Program-made: the position numbers and the translations under genes
Shown: piece by piece, positions 18,149-27,878 of the stretch
How positions within the stretch are numbered: the stretch's first letter is position 1
Layout of the letters: every line of letters begins with the position of its first letter
Source of the DNA: Balneolaceae bacterium
GTDB taxonomy: Bacteria > Bacteroidota > Rhodothermia > Balneolales > Balneolaceae
NCBI GenBank assembly: GCA_003561515.1
Contig: PWWL01000210.1
Location: 1 to 49,693, forward strand
Direction of reading: 5' to 3'
Length of the DNA: 49,693 nucleotides
Notes under the pieces: model-generated
Database searches by the model: none
The model's input: only the letters and a program-made list of their open reading frames with translations
Told to the model about the DNA's origin: nothing

Positions 18149-20029
18149 TTATCGATCCAATTCTTTAAAAATTACCAGGTCCTCACCGTTTATCTCAGGA
18201 ACAAACTCCATCAAATGTCTGAAGATAATCAGCAATGCGAGAGAATCGAGTGAGCAGTATCGCTTCAAAAGCAGTGGAACCGTATTCGTTTCATCTTGTT
18301 TCAGAAGTCCGCTTTTCATCGAGATCCAAGCATCCATTGCCAAAGACCCTTCATCTATATTCATCTCTTTGGTGCCTATCAGGCCATAAGGATCGGGATT
18401 GAGCTTACCCGATGGCGGTTCGAGCAGGTTAACGCTTAAATCGTGTACATCCACCTTCAACTCAATCCTTCCTTCATCCTGCTTCATGTATGTTAAAATA
18501 CTCTTGAGTACCTGCTTAAGCCCGAGCCCACCCCGCAGCCTGTGGTTGTAATAATAGTTGGCTATGATGCCGCTTAGATCTGCGAGTCTATCCCCGCCAC
18601 CGTTCGAAGCTGCGTGCAGCAGCGCTTTAATTGTGTCTATTTCATGCTCATAAAGCATCGAATTTCTCTGGAATTCCGACAACAAGCCTCGAAGCGCCCT
18701 GTACTCGAATTGCGAATATTGAATCAGCGTACCTTCAAATATTCGGTTAACATCGGCCAGTTTTTTTACGAACTGAACATGTGGATTTTCGTTGCCATCC
18801 GATTCATCGAGCCAGCCGGTATGAAAAACGGAGCCATCGCGATAAAGAGTGTGGCATGAAAATTGAAAGACCACGGGATGGTAGGGTCCAAAACCCCTGT
18901 CTAACGGCAAGGCCGCGGTTGATGCTTCAAAGTCCAGAAAATGCAGGGGATAGTTTAAATCTTTGATTTTCTGAATCCCCGGTTTCATCCACAATCCTGG
19001 CAGCCGGTCATTTCTGGAGCCGATGAGTTGAAGTAATCTCCGCTGGTAAATGGAAATCGTATTTAGCCCAGACTTTTTTATGATTTCGAACGAGTTAAAC
19101 TGGTCAATAAATGGCACCTGTTCCTGGAAGTGATGACCTTGTGTGGCATGTTGATCATTTCCGTGGCCAATCAGTTCAAATACATGCCTGTCGGGATATA
19201 CAAGCTCCTCATCAAAAAAGAACCGGTTCCAGCAGCCTTCAGATTCATTGTCACTGTTTTTCCGAAAATCGCAGTACTTGCACTCACGGTGTATTCTCAC
19301 ATCCAATACATTTCCTTCACTCAAGCCGGCATCAGTGAGCTTATCGCATATTGCCTTTACAGATAAGCCGTGAAAGCTTCGGTGCGATACATTTTCAGGC
19401 ATGTTTTTGCGCACGATCAAAGTTCCGGCTGTTGCATCAACCGCGGTAAATAGCCTTCTGCACTCTTCAGCAAGCTCTTCTTGAGGCGGGCTATTCCTTA
19501 CGCTCATCATAGCGGTGTAGAGCTTGCCGGTGCCGCATCGATAGGTTTTATCGGGGAAAAAGAACCTAACCGCAATTTCGGCCTCGGGATACACCCGATG
19601 AACCACTTCGCTTCGGTAGGCAGCTTTCAGCAGATATATGGTTGTTGACCGGCTTTTCGGTACCGAAGCGATTTCAGACGATTGTGAGCGCTTCCTGAGC
19701 TTGCCGTGGATCTGAACAATGGTGAGCAGGTCGCCCTCTTTCACCAGAATCGGTATTCGGGTGATGAGAGAGCCCGATTTTAAAACAGCCCCGCATACCG
19801 CAACATTTTCTTCTTTTAGCCACTCCGCCGTTTCCCTGATTGCGGTCTCAGTGTCGTCTGAAGTAAACTTCCTGTTTGCAAATCGAAGCGAAACGGCATC
19901 CCTGAGATGAAGCTTATTTCTGTGTCTGAATGGCAGCCCGCCGAATCTTTGCTTCTGTTGTTTGGCGTAGTAGAAAAGTTTTAAAGGGCATGCTACAGAC
20001 TGCTGAAACAGGTTGTCGTTTATTTCCAT
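18149..20029 (-). CDS. DUF2779 domain-containing protein (Cas4/RecB-like N-terminus + RNase H-like/DEDD C-terminus)
   Basis: N-terminal 'VACPLKLFYYAKQ', cysteine cluster CKYCDFRKNSDNESEGCW, then LHFLDFEASTAALPLDRGFGPYHPVVFQFSCH typical of DUF2779. Confidence 0.8.
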   Translation of the reverse strand: MEINDNLFQQSVACPLKLFYYAKQQKQRFGGLPFRHRNKLHLRDAVSLRFANRKFTSDDTETAIRETAEWLKEENVAVCGAVLKSGSLITRIPILVKEGDLLTIVQIHGKLRKRSQSSEIASVPKSRSTTIYLLKAAYRSEVVHRVYPEAEIAVRFFFPDKTYRCGTGKLYTAMMSVRNSPPQEELAEECRRLFTAVDATAGTLIVRKNMPENVSHRSFHGLSVKAICDKLTDAGLSEGNVLDVRIHRECKYCDFRKNSDNESEGCWNRFFFDEELVYPDRHVFELIGHGNDQHATQGHHFQEQVPFIDQFNSFEIIKKSGLNTISIYQRRLLQLIGSRNDRLPGLWMKPGIQKIKDLNYPLHFLDFEASTAALPLDRGFGPYHPVVFQFSCHTLYRDGSVFHTGWLDESDGNENPHVQFVKKLADVNRIFEGTLIQYSQFEYRALRGLLSEFQRNSMLYEHEIDTIKALLHAASNGGGDRLADLSGIIANYYYNHRLRGGLGLKQVLKSILTYMKQDEGRIELKVDVHDLSVNLLEPPSGKLNPDPYGLIGTKEMNIDEGSLAMDAWISMKSGLLKQDETNTVPLLLKRYCSLDSLALLIIFRHLMEFVPEINGEDLVIFKELDR

Positions 20030-20040
20030 AACCCGCTCTT

Positions 20041-21099
20041 CTAGCCGCCCACTATATTTACTTCGGGAGTCAATTCTATTCCGAACATGTCTCTAACTGA
20101 CTCCCGGATATTCATGGCATGATTGTATATCTCCGCGCCGGTCGCATTCCCATGATTCACAATCACCAATGCCTGGTTATCATAGGTTCCGACATTACCA
20201 ACTTTTTTGCCTTTCCAGCCGGCCTGTTCAATCAGCCATCCTGCGGGTACTTTTATCTTTCCCTCACCCGCAGGAAATGACGGCACACCGGGATTGTTTT
20301 CTTTCAGTTTATTGAACTGACCCTTGCTGATCACGGGATTTTTGAAAAAGCTGCCCGCATTGCCGATCAGAGAGGGGTCGGGAAGTTTTGATTTTCTGAT
20401 GGCAATCACTGCATGGTACAAGTCATTAATGCCGGGAGAGGTAATCTCTTGTTGATTCAGATAGTTTTCCAGCGCGTAGTATGAGGTATTCACATCATGG
20501 GGCGGCTTATTCAGCTTTAGGGTGATTGAAGTTACAATGACCCTTCCTTTCAGATCTCGTTTGAAAATACTGTCGCGATATCCAAACATGCACTTTTCGT
20601 GTGTGAACGTTTCAAATCGTTCGGTCTGCAAATTGAATAGTTCAAGACTTTCAAACACCTGATCGAGTTCAACACCATAAGCACCGATATTCTGAATGGG
20701 TGCGGCTCCGCAAGTACCGGGTATGAGTGCCAAATTCTCAATACCCCCATAGTCTCTTTCTACACACCATGTAACCAAATCATGCCACACCACACCGGCA
20801 CCGGCTTTTACAAGCACGTTGCTATCCGTATCAGCTATCGTTTGAATACCCGGGATGGATATCCTTAGCACCGGTACCCGAACATCGCCGCGAAAAAGGA
20901 TGTTGCTGCCACCCCCGAGAATACATGGCTTTGTTCTGCTGAAAAAGCCGGAATTTGCAAGTGTTTTAAGTTCTGAATTTTCCTTGATCTCTATGAACCT
21001 GGAAGCCGTTGCGTCTACGCCAAGAGTATTGTAAGAGGTGAGATTCAGATTGCGTTTTTCTCCCGGATAAGCGTCTGCTGCTTCACTGGCTTTGGTCAT
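20041..21099 (-). CDS. murB: UDP-N-acetylmuramate dehydrogenase
   Basis: LTSYNTLGVDATASRF; LGGGSNILF; GNAGSFFKNPV; GWLIEQAGWKGKKVG. Confidence 0.97.
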   Translation of the reverse strand: MTKASEAADAYPGEKRNLNLTSYNTLGVDATASRFIEIKENSELKTLANSGFFSRTKPCILGGGSNILFRGDVRVPVLRISIPGIQTIADTDSNVLVKAGAGVVWHDLVTWCVERDYGGIENLALIPGTCGAAPIQNIGAYGVELDQVFESLELFNLQTERFETFTHEKCMFGYRDSIFKRDLKGRVIVTSITLKLNKPPHDVNTSYYALENYLNQQEITSPGINDLYHAVIAIRKSKLPDPSLIGNAGSFFKNPVISKGQFNKLKENNPGVPSFPAGEGKIKVPAGWLIEQAGWKGKKVGNVGTYDNQALVIVNHGNATGAEIYNHAMNIRESVRDMFGIELTPEVNIVGG

Positions 21100-22493
21100 T
21101 CTTCGCTTTCGGTTTTTACTTTGGCCGGATATTCAGGTTTCACTCTGAGCTTCTTAACGCGATTGTTTTTTACTGAATGCACTGTGAGCTCAAGATTTTT
21201 GTAAATCAGTCTTTCTCCAACACTTGGGATACGCTCTGTTAAGTGATAGACCAAGCCGCCGAGTGTTTCGAATTCATCCTCGCTTGTGGTTATGCTGGTA
21301 CCCAAAATCTCATCAAGATCGTCCAGGTCAATCTTTGCATCAAAAATATAGACACCGTTTTTAAACTTGGTGAATAGCTTTTCTTCCTGATCGTCGTATT
21401 CATCGCCGATGTCGCCTACAATTTCTTCGAGGATGTCATCGAGAGTAACAAGGCCTTCGGTGCCTCCGTATTCATCGACCACAATGGCAATATGGGTTTT
21501 CTCTTGCTGAAAGTCGCGAAGCAGATCGTCCAGTTTTTTTGTTGCCGGAATAAATAATGCCTTACGGGCAATGGTTTTCCAGTTTACTGCATTTTCGTCG
21601 AGGTCTGTGTTAATGTATGGGAGTACATCTTTGGAGAAGATAACCCCCAGAATGGTATCGAGATCATTTTCAAAGAGGGGCATCCGCGACAGGCCTTTTT
21701 CCCGTATCAGATCGATAACGTCTTTCAGTGTAGCCGTAACGGGTACAGCAATGATATTAACTCGGGATGTCATAATCTCCCGCACGGTAATGTTACCGAA
21801 TTCTATGACATTTTCGATAATTTCACGCTCGTCTCCCTTTATAGATCCCTCCTGTTCGCTCATCTCAGCCATGGTTTTAAGATCCTGGGCGGTCATGCGT
21901 GTATTTGGCTTGGGCAGGGTTTTTTCCAGGCTCATGGTGCTCTCTGCTATAAGCTTAGAAATTGGAGATAGCAGCACAAAGTTGGTGTAAATAAACGCAC
22001 TCATCTTTCTCGACACCCTTAAAGGATTGTTGATGGCAATGACTTTTGGCGTAATCTCACTCAGGATAAGAATCATAAACGTGAGTACCACAATCTCGAC
22101 TGTGTAAACTATCGCCGGAGGGTAGCCGTAATAGGCAACAATGCGGCCTGTAATAACGGCAGCCAGAACGGAGGCTACAATATTAGCGAAAGTATTGCCT
22201 ATAAGAATGGTTGCCAGCAGGCGCCTAGGCTTTTGAAGCATTTTCAGGATTCTGCTATCCTGCCTTCCATATTCACCTTCCGGTTTGAGCTTATCAATCT
22301 GATTCACCAGAGAGAAAAATGCCACTTCGGAACCCGAGTAGAGTGCACTCACCAAAAGTCCCAGAATCATGATGATAATTTCAACAGAAACATCAGACAT
22401 ACTGAAAGTCTCAGCGTGCTCAGCCGAAAAAATCAGCAACCTGTTCAATGTGTAAACCACCGGGCTGCCCGGAGGTTCGTCAATAGTTTCCAA
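21096..22493 (-). CDS. CNNM/CBS/CorC-HlyC transporter-associated protein, GldE-like (probable start 22400)
   Basis: [14 protein letters not shown], two CBS domains, [30 protein letters not shown]; adjacent to ssb. Confidence 0.9.
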   Translation of the reverse strand: METIDEPPGSPVVYTLNRLLIFSAEHAETFSMSDVSVEIIIMILGLLVSALYSGSEVAFFSLVNQIDKLKPEGEYGRQDSRILKMLQKPRRLLATILIGNTFANIVASVLAAVITGRIVAYYGYPPAIVYTVEIVVLTFMILILSEITPKVIAINNPLRVSRKMSAFIYTNFVLLSPISKLIAESTMSLEKTLPKPNTRMTAQDLKTMAEMSEQEGSIKGDEREIIENVIEFGNITVREIMTSRVNIIAVPVTATLKDVIDLIREKGLSRMPLFENDLDTILGVIFSKDVLPYINTDLDENAVNWKTIARKALFIPATKKLDDLLRDFQQEKTHIAIVVDEYGGTEGLVTLDDILEEIVGDIGDEYDDQEEKLFTKFKNGVYIFDAKIDLDDLDEILGTSITTSEDEFETLGGLVYHLTERIPSVGERLIYKNLELTVHSVKNNRVKKLRVKPEYPAKVKTESEE

Positions 22494-22535
22494 AAATAGG
22501 AGCTTGGTTATTGGGGTTAACTTAGTAAATATGAA

Positions 22536-22572
22536 TAAAAAAAGGTGATGATCAAAGATCAGATCATCACCT
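22536..22572 (-). terminator. Rho-independent terminator downstream of ssb
   Basis: Minus strand AGGTGATGATC-tgatcttt-GATCATCACCT-TTTTTT. Confidence 0.85.
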
Positions 22573-22613
22573 AAAATTACAAAACTTCATTCAATTTTGA
22601 TCGTTACAACACC

Positions 22614-23051
22614 TCAAAATGGCAGATCATCGTCCATATCGTCGAACGAGTCATCAATATTTACGGTAGCCGCAGCTGGTTTGTTATTTCTTTCCTGCTG
22701 TTGAGGTGAACCCGAGCTTTCCCGGCTGTCGAGCATTTGCATGCTCAGGGCCTTGATCTCGGTTGTGTAACGCTTTTGCCCATCTTTATCTTCCCATTCA
22801 CGTGTTTGGATCGGGCCTTCAAAATAGACAAGGGAACCTTTCTTAAGGTATTGCTGGCAAATTTCAGCCGTACGTCCCCAGGCTACAACACGGTGCCATT
22901 CGGTATTCTCCTGAAGCTCTCCGTTTCTGTCTTTGTAACGCTCGGTTGTTGCCACACTCATGTTAGCCACGGCTGTGTTCGATTGCGTATATCTTACCTC
23001 GGGATCTTGCCCGAGCCTGCCAATTATCATTGCTTTGTTTAATGAACTCAT
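22614..23051 (-). CDS. ssb: Single-stranded DNA-binding protein
   Basis: [41 protein letters not shown]... and acidic tail [13 protein letters not shown]. Confidence 0.98.
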   Translation of the reverse strand: MSSLNKAMIIGRLGQDPEVRYTQSNTAVANMSVATTERYKDRNGELQENTEWHRVVAWGRTAEICQQYLKKGSLVYFEGPIQTREWEDKDGQKRYTTEIKALSMQMLDSRESSGSPQQQERNNKPAAATVNIDDSFDDMDDDLPF

Positions 23052-23133
23052 GTCGAATCCTCAATTGTTTGATTAGTGTTCTATATGTAAGAACCGAAAA
23101 TTTTGAATCCCTTACAGATTTTTCCTAAAAATT

Positions 23134-23880
23134 TTACCGGAGTGCGCTTTCAAGTTCGAGTGATGCGTCACTTCCTTCATCTCTATATTTAATAATAACA
23201 GGACATAATGCTGACAATCCATGATCTTTCGCCCAGCTGCTATTTATTGGGCGAGTGCCGGGAATTACCACTGCTCGTTCAGGTATTGGTGCGCCTTTTC
23301 CAAGCAACTTTTCATTCACACAATCATAAACGGGTACTGATTTTGAGAGCGTTACCCCCGGTGCAATCACAGCTCCTTTTTTAACCAGAATGCCTTCAAC
23401 AATTACGGATCCGGCACCAATAAAGCAATCATCTTCTATCACCACCGGACTCAGGCCAACCGGTTCAAGAACTCCGCCTACCTGAACACCCGCAGAAAGA
23501 TGCACATTCTTTCCAATCTGCGCGCAGGAACCGACCAGTGCATGGCTGTCTACCATAGCCCCCTCGTCAACAAAAGCACCAATATTTATGTATGCCGGCG
23601 GCATGATGATTACACTTTGAGCCACAAATGCGCCTCGTCGAACCGACGATCCACCCGGCACCAGTCGTACCCCGTGCTCGGTGTTGAACATACGAGGCGG
23701 AAGGTTTTGTTTATCAACAAAGCCCTCGTAGATGCCGTTATAGCTAACATTTTTCCCGACCCGGAAAGCTTCCAGTATCGCTTTCTTTACGGCTATGTTT
23801 GCTTTCCAGGTATCTCCATCGGGTTCTGCGGCCCTGATGGTTCCTTCTTCAAGTTGACTCAGTATAGTTTCCCAACTCAT
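23134..23880 (-). CDS. dapD: 2,3,4,5-tetrahydropyridine-2,6-dicarboxylate N-succinyltransferase
   Basis: MFNTEHGVRLVPGGSSVRRGAFVAQSVIIMPPAYINIGAFVDEGAMVDSHALVGSCAQIGKNVHLSAGVQVGGVLEP; hexapeptide repeats. Confidence 0.95.
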   Translation of the reverse strand: MSWETILSQLEEGTIRAAEPDGDTWKANIAVKKAILEAFRVGKNVSYNGIYEGFVDKQNLPPRMFNTEHGVRLVPGGSSVRRGAFVAQSVIIMPPAYINIGAFVDEGAMVDSHALVGSCAQIGKNVHLSAGVQVGGVLEPVGLSPVVIEDDCFIGAGSVIVEGILVKKGAVIAPGVTLSKSVPVYDCVNEKLLGKGAPIPERAVVIPGTRPINSSWAKDHGLSALCPVIIKYRDEGSDASLELESALR

Positions 23881-24769
23881 ATCTATTATTTATGTTTTCA
23901 AACCACGTTCGAATATCCGCATCAGCTCGCAACAGATCGTCTACAGAGTCCATTTCGTTTTCCGTGAGCGGCAGCCTCAACGCGGCGCTTTGGATGATTC
24001 CTTTTTCTTTCAATAGTTTTTTTACAGGCACCGGGTTTGGTGCACTGAACAATAACCTTGTAATATCCTGCCAAACGGGATAGAGTGCTTCTGTTTGCCT
24101 GCTCAAACACATTTCGGTGTATTGGCGCGTAATCGCCGGCCAAATGTTGGAAGCAACTGATACCAGGCCTCTGCTGCCTGCTTTGGCAAAGTCCGGCATC
24201 AGGGCATCGTCTCCGCTGTAAATCGGAATCTCAGGACAAGCTTCTTTGTAGGAACTTACTACCATCATGTCGCCGCTCGCTTCCTTTACCGACCAAAAAT
24301 TAGGATGCATACTGATTGTTTGCAGCGTGTTCACCGGAAGCTCCGTACCTGTTCTTGAAGGAATATTGTAGATCATACACGGAGCTTTTGCATGGTCCAT
24401 AAGCGCCATAAACCATTCGGTTTGTCCTACAGGTCCGGGTTTTGCGTACAATGGAGTTACCAGTAACAAAGCATCAACGCCAAGATTGTCGCAGAACGCT
24501 ATCCACTCTTTCTGAGCCTCAAGATCGAACCCACCTACACCCGCCATAACCGGCACACGCAGTTCAAGCCCCATCACATATTTTACAAGACTCTTCTTTT
24601 CTTCAGTACGCAGAGCGAGGCCTTCTCCCGTGCTTCCTGCGAGTAAAATGCCATTGCCGGATCTTTCCTGCATGCGGGCAAGCCTTTCAAGATCCTCAAA
24701 ATGTATCGATCCGTCAGGATGCATAGGTGTAATGAGCGCAGTCCAAAGCTTGGTCTCATTTAGTTTCAT
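23849..24769 (-). CDS. dapA: 4-hydroxy-tetrahydrodipicolinate synthase
   Basis: LAGSTGEGLALRTEEK...MIYNIPSRTG...WSVKEASGD. Confidence 0.95.
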   Translation of the reverse strand: MKLNETKLWTALITPMHPDGSIHFEDLERLARMQERSGNGILLAGSTGEGLALRTEEKKSLVKYVMGLELRVPVMAGVGGFDLEAQKEWIAFCDNLGVDALLLVTPLYAKPGPVGQTEWFMALMDHAKAPCMIYNIPSRTGTELPVNTLQTISMHPNFWSVKEASGDMMVVSSYKEACPEIPIYSGDDALMPDFAKAGSRGLVSVASNIWPAITRQYTEMCLSRQTEALYPVWQDITRLLFSAPNPVPVKKLLKEKGIIQSAALRLPLTENEMDSVDDLLRADADIRTWFENINNRYELGNYTEST

Positions 24770-25440
24770 AATTCCTCCCCAAAAGCGCGGTCAAAAACTG
24801 ATGAAAAACTGTAAACACCGGGCTCGATGTCAGAATGTTTCAGCATATACCTGGCTGCCCAAACAGCGCCCTCAGCAAACAACTTTCGGCTATGCGCTTC
24901 ATGTTTAAGCCAAATCGACTCATTTTCCGTTTTAATGTGCAGTGTGTGAATTCCTTTCACATCCCCCTGACGGTCACTTGAAATGGAGCTTTCTTCGTCA
25001 AGCCACTCCTGCCACGATAAAGCCGTACCGCTCGGAGCATCTTTTTTGTGGATGTGATGTACCTCATGAATATGAAATTCGGGCTCCTTAAGAAGCTTCG
25101 ATCCGTTTCCGAACATATTGATGGCTTTCCGGGCAAGATTCATTCCAAGGCTAAAATTCGAACCAATCACCCATTTGACTCCTTTTTCCTGTACCCGCGC
25201 TGGAAGGCTCGGGGGCCATTTATAGCCTGTTGTTCCCCAAACAGCCGGTATACCGGCTTCCAATACGGTTTCAATTACACTCTCCACTGCATCAGGAGGC
25301 ACAAATACAATTGCAGCAGATACATCCGACAGTGCACTCACCGATGCGGGATTAGAACCATCGAAGAGCACGGCACTTTCTCCAAGTAACTGCCCTACCG
25401 CGCTGCCGGTTTTTCCTGTGCCGATAACGGCAATCTTCAT
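24766..25440 (-). CDS. dapB: 4-hydroxy-tetrahydrodipicolinate reductase
   Basis: MKIAVIGTGKTGSAVG...IHEVHHIHKKDAPSGTAL. Confidence 0.95.
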   Translation of the reverse strand: MKIAVIGTGKTGSAVGQLLGESAVLFDGSNPASVSALSDVSAAIVFVPPDAVESVIETVLEAGIPAVWGTTGYKWPPSLPARVQEKGVKWVIGSNFSLGMNLARKAINMFGNGSKLLKEPEFHIHEVHHIHKKDAPSGTALSWQEWLDEESSISSDRQGDVKGIHTLHIKTENESIWLKHEAHSRKLFAEGAVWAARYMLKHSDIEPGVYSFSSVFDRAFGEEL

Positions 25441-25460
25441 TTCGTTCAGATTCTGGTGTT

Positions 25461-26816
25461 CTATTTAATAAACTGCTTGTGTAAAATTCTTACCACAGTT
25501 TCCGCGCTCTCGCCTTCAACAAGAAAACAAAGATTGTGAGAACTAGCTCCGTGGCATATTAAACGAATATTCACGTTTTGAAGGGCCCCAAAAACCGGCC
25601 CGCTAAGCCCGGCAGTGGCATGCAAATTATTACCTACAAGTGCGATCAAAGAGAGATTCTTTTCTACTTCAACTTTGCAAAACGATTTAAGCTCACTTAA
25701 AACGTCATCGGTCAGGGCATCCTTACCCGGTGAATTTATATCCGTGTCGAGAGTAAGTGATACGCTTACTTCGCTTGTTGTAACAAGGTCTACACTGATT
25801 TTGTTTCTCGAAAGCACTTCAAAAAGCTTGGCCAGAAATCCGTGGCGATGGAGCATGTCGAGGCTGTGGACGGTAACCAGCGTCTGGCTGCGCCTCAGGC
25901 TAATGGCTCTTATTACCGGTTTGCTTCGAGTATCTTTCATTATCCATGTACCGGGCTTTTCAGGATGAATGCTAGACCCTACATACACGCGAATATTTTT
26001 CCTGATAGCCGGCACCATTGTGGCAGGGTGCAGCACTTTGGCCCCAAAAACCGAAAGTTCGGCAGCCTCATCGAAACTGATCTCGGTAATGGGCCTGGCA
26101 TCCAGAACAATCCGGGGATCGGTCGTGTAAACCGCGGTAACATCAGTCCAGATTTCAAGCACATCCGCATTTATCGCCTCTGCAAAGAGTGCTGCCGAAT
26201 AGTCGCTCCCCCCTCTCCCGAGTGTGGTGGTCACTCCGTTTTCCGTGCTTGCAATAAAGCCCTGGGTTACGAATCTGCCTTCTGGAAAACGGGGAGTCAA
26301 TTTTTCTTCAGCACGTTTTTCAATAAGCTCAATATCGGGTTCTGCCTGTGTATGTGCGTGATCTGTAATGATTACATCTCTGGCGTCGAGCCATGAAACA
26401 CGGGATGCCTCGGAAGATGACTCCTTCAGGATTTGTGTGAAGATCCTGGATGAAAGAAGCTCGCCAAACGATAAAATTTCATCTTTTTGTTGGAGGGTAA
26501 CGGACTTTGTTTCATGAACCCGCCATTTCAATTCCTCAAGAAGCTTCTCAATGTCTGGCCTCACGCTTTGCGGTGATTTTAGTTCATTGCAGATGTTGAG
26601 GTGCTTCTCCGATATCTCTGAAAGAAGCCGTACTCTATCGGATGATACCAACGGAGTACAAAGCCGGGTAAGTAAATTGGTAGTGCCGGATGTGGCACTT
26701 ACTACGACGATTTTTTTGTCTTGATCGGAGTTTACAATGGCCGCACATCTGCGCATGGCCGCAGCATCTGCCATGCTTGTACCGCCAAACTTGGCTACTT
26801 TTATTAATTCAGGCAT
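25461..26816 (-). CDS. lysC: Aspartate kinase (monofunctional, with ACT region)
   Basis: KVAKFGGTSMADAAAM...TLGRGGSDYSAALFAEAI. Confidence 0.94.
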   Translation of the reverse strand: MPELIKVAKFGGTSMADAAAMRRCAAIVNSDQDKKIVVVSATSGTTNLLTRLCTPLVSSDRVRLLSEISEKHLNICNELKSPQSVRPDIEKLLEELKWRVHETKSVTLQQKDEILSFGELLSSRIFTQILKESSSEASRVSWLDARDVIITDHAHTQAEPDIELIEKRAEEKLTPRFPEGRFVTQGFIASTENGVTTTLGRGGSDYSAALFAEAINADVLEIWTDVTAVYTTDPRIVLDARPITEISFDEAAELSVFGAKVLHPATMVPAIRKNIRVYVGSSIHPEKPGTWIMKDTRSKPVIRAISLRRSQTLVTVHSLDMLHRHGFLAKLFEVLSRNKISVDLVTTSEVSVSLTLDTDINSPGKDALTDDVLSELKSFCKVEVEKNLSLIALVGNNLHATAGLSGPVFGALQNVNIRLICHGASSHNLCFLVEGESAETVVRILHKQFIK

Positions 26817-27033
26817 TTCCGGAAATGATTAGCATAGCTTTCAAAGATAAGAAAAAGCACTCCTGAATCAGAATTCAATCGTTACAAAATCACGTCATTT
26901 TACAGTATCGAGGAATTGTGGTTTTAGATTTAAAGGAAAGTTTTTGTATTTTTCAAAACTACACAAATAGCGATACTACCAGAGTCGCTCAGTAAACTGA
27001 TAAGTCTAATTTTAACACACCGGGTTATTATTT

Positions 27034-27126
27034 ATGCCAAGCGGAAAGAAAAGGAAAAGAGCTAAGATCGCTAAGCACAAAAGAAAAAAGCGTCTTCGTA
27101 AGAACAGGCATAAGAAGAAAAAGTAG
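27034..27126 (+). CDS. 30-aa AURKAIP1/COX24 (DUF1713, mS38-like) basic peptide
   Basis: Manual translation MPSGKKRKRAKIAKHKRKKRLRKNRHKKKK*, followed by a terminator. Below the length cutoff of the ORF track. Confidence 0.9.
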   Translation: MPSGKKRKRAKIAKHKRKKRLRKNRHKKKK

Positions 27127-27152
27127 GCAGTTTTTATACCTGAAAGATGTAA

Positions 27153-27176
27153 GGGCACTCTATGGTGCCCTTTTTT
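27153..27176 (+). terminator. Rho-independent terminator after the 30-aa gene
   Basis: GGGCAC-tctatg-GTGCCC-TTTTTT. Confidence 0.9.
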
Positions 27177-27179
27177 ATT

Positions 27180-27836
27180 TCAAGCCGCTGCAGTCTGAAT
27201 CTTCTTATCTGCTATCTTTACAATTTTGTTTGCCTTGTAGAGCAGATGTGTCAGTTTTCGATCAACATAGCCAAGCACATCATTTAAACTCTCAAGCTCT
27301 CTCATTTCAAATTGAAAGTAAGAAATGAGATTGATGGCGCTCAGATACTTTCCTTCGGCATCACCATCTATTTCGAGGTGCCAGCGAGTGATGATATTTT
27401 CACTGGAGAGTAATTCGTTAACATCCTTGCTGATTTTATCCATCCATTCGCCCGCAGCCTGTATGCGATGATTCGCCCCGCCGTTGGTGTTTGGACGCTG
27501 AGTGCTCTTTTCATCAAAATGCCAAACCAATTCAACATCAATCGCGGGGTGCACTTTGGCTGATGTCAGATGCTTTGATTTTAACATCGGGTGATCGTCG
27601 GTACCATTAAGCTTATTTGCCAAAGCCGCTTCCCTGAATCGATCCCAGTCAAAATTGATATTTAACTGTTTCAGATGATTGGTAGAGTCACTCAGATCAA
27701 TGACTATCTCAAGGCCTGCTGCATTAATGTTCGATTCTTCCCATGTTTTGAACTTCACAACGTTTAAGTTTCTCTTGATAAGTGAGCTGTTTATTTTGTT
27801 CACTACAGACATGAAGATTGGATATTGCATTGGCAC
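27180..27836 (-). CDS. Conserved-looking hypothetical protein
   Basis: 218-aa intact ORF, no family recognised. Confidence 0.7.
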   Translation of the reverse strand: MPMQYPIFMSVVNKINSSLIKRNLNVVKFKTWEESNINAAGLEIVIDLSDSTNHLKQLNINFDWDRFREAALANKLNGTDDHPMLKSKHLTSAKVHPAIDVELVWHFDEKSTQRPNTNGGANHRIQAAGEWMDKISKDVNELLSSENIITRWHLEIDGDAEGKYLSAINLISYFQFEMRELESLNDVLGYVDRKLTHLLYKANKIVKIADKKIQTAAA

Positions 27837-27878
27837 CCGATTTTTTTAAGAATTATCGTTATGTACGCGCAGGTTTAG

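Noticed and set aside
18149-20029. CRISPR-associated Cas4
   Set aside because: The Cas4-like N-terminus is part of a DUF2779 architecture; no repeat-spacer array or other cas gene is present in the window.
25842-26396. 184-aa plus-strand ORF
   Set aside because: Antisense to lysC.
26817-27033. Lysine riboswitch upstream of lysC
   Set aside because: No plausible multi-helix aptamer was evident by eye; would need an Rfam/Infernal search to exclude formally.
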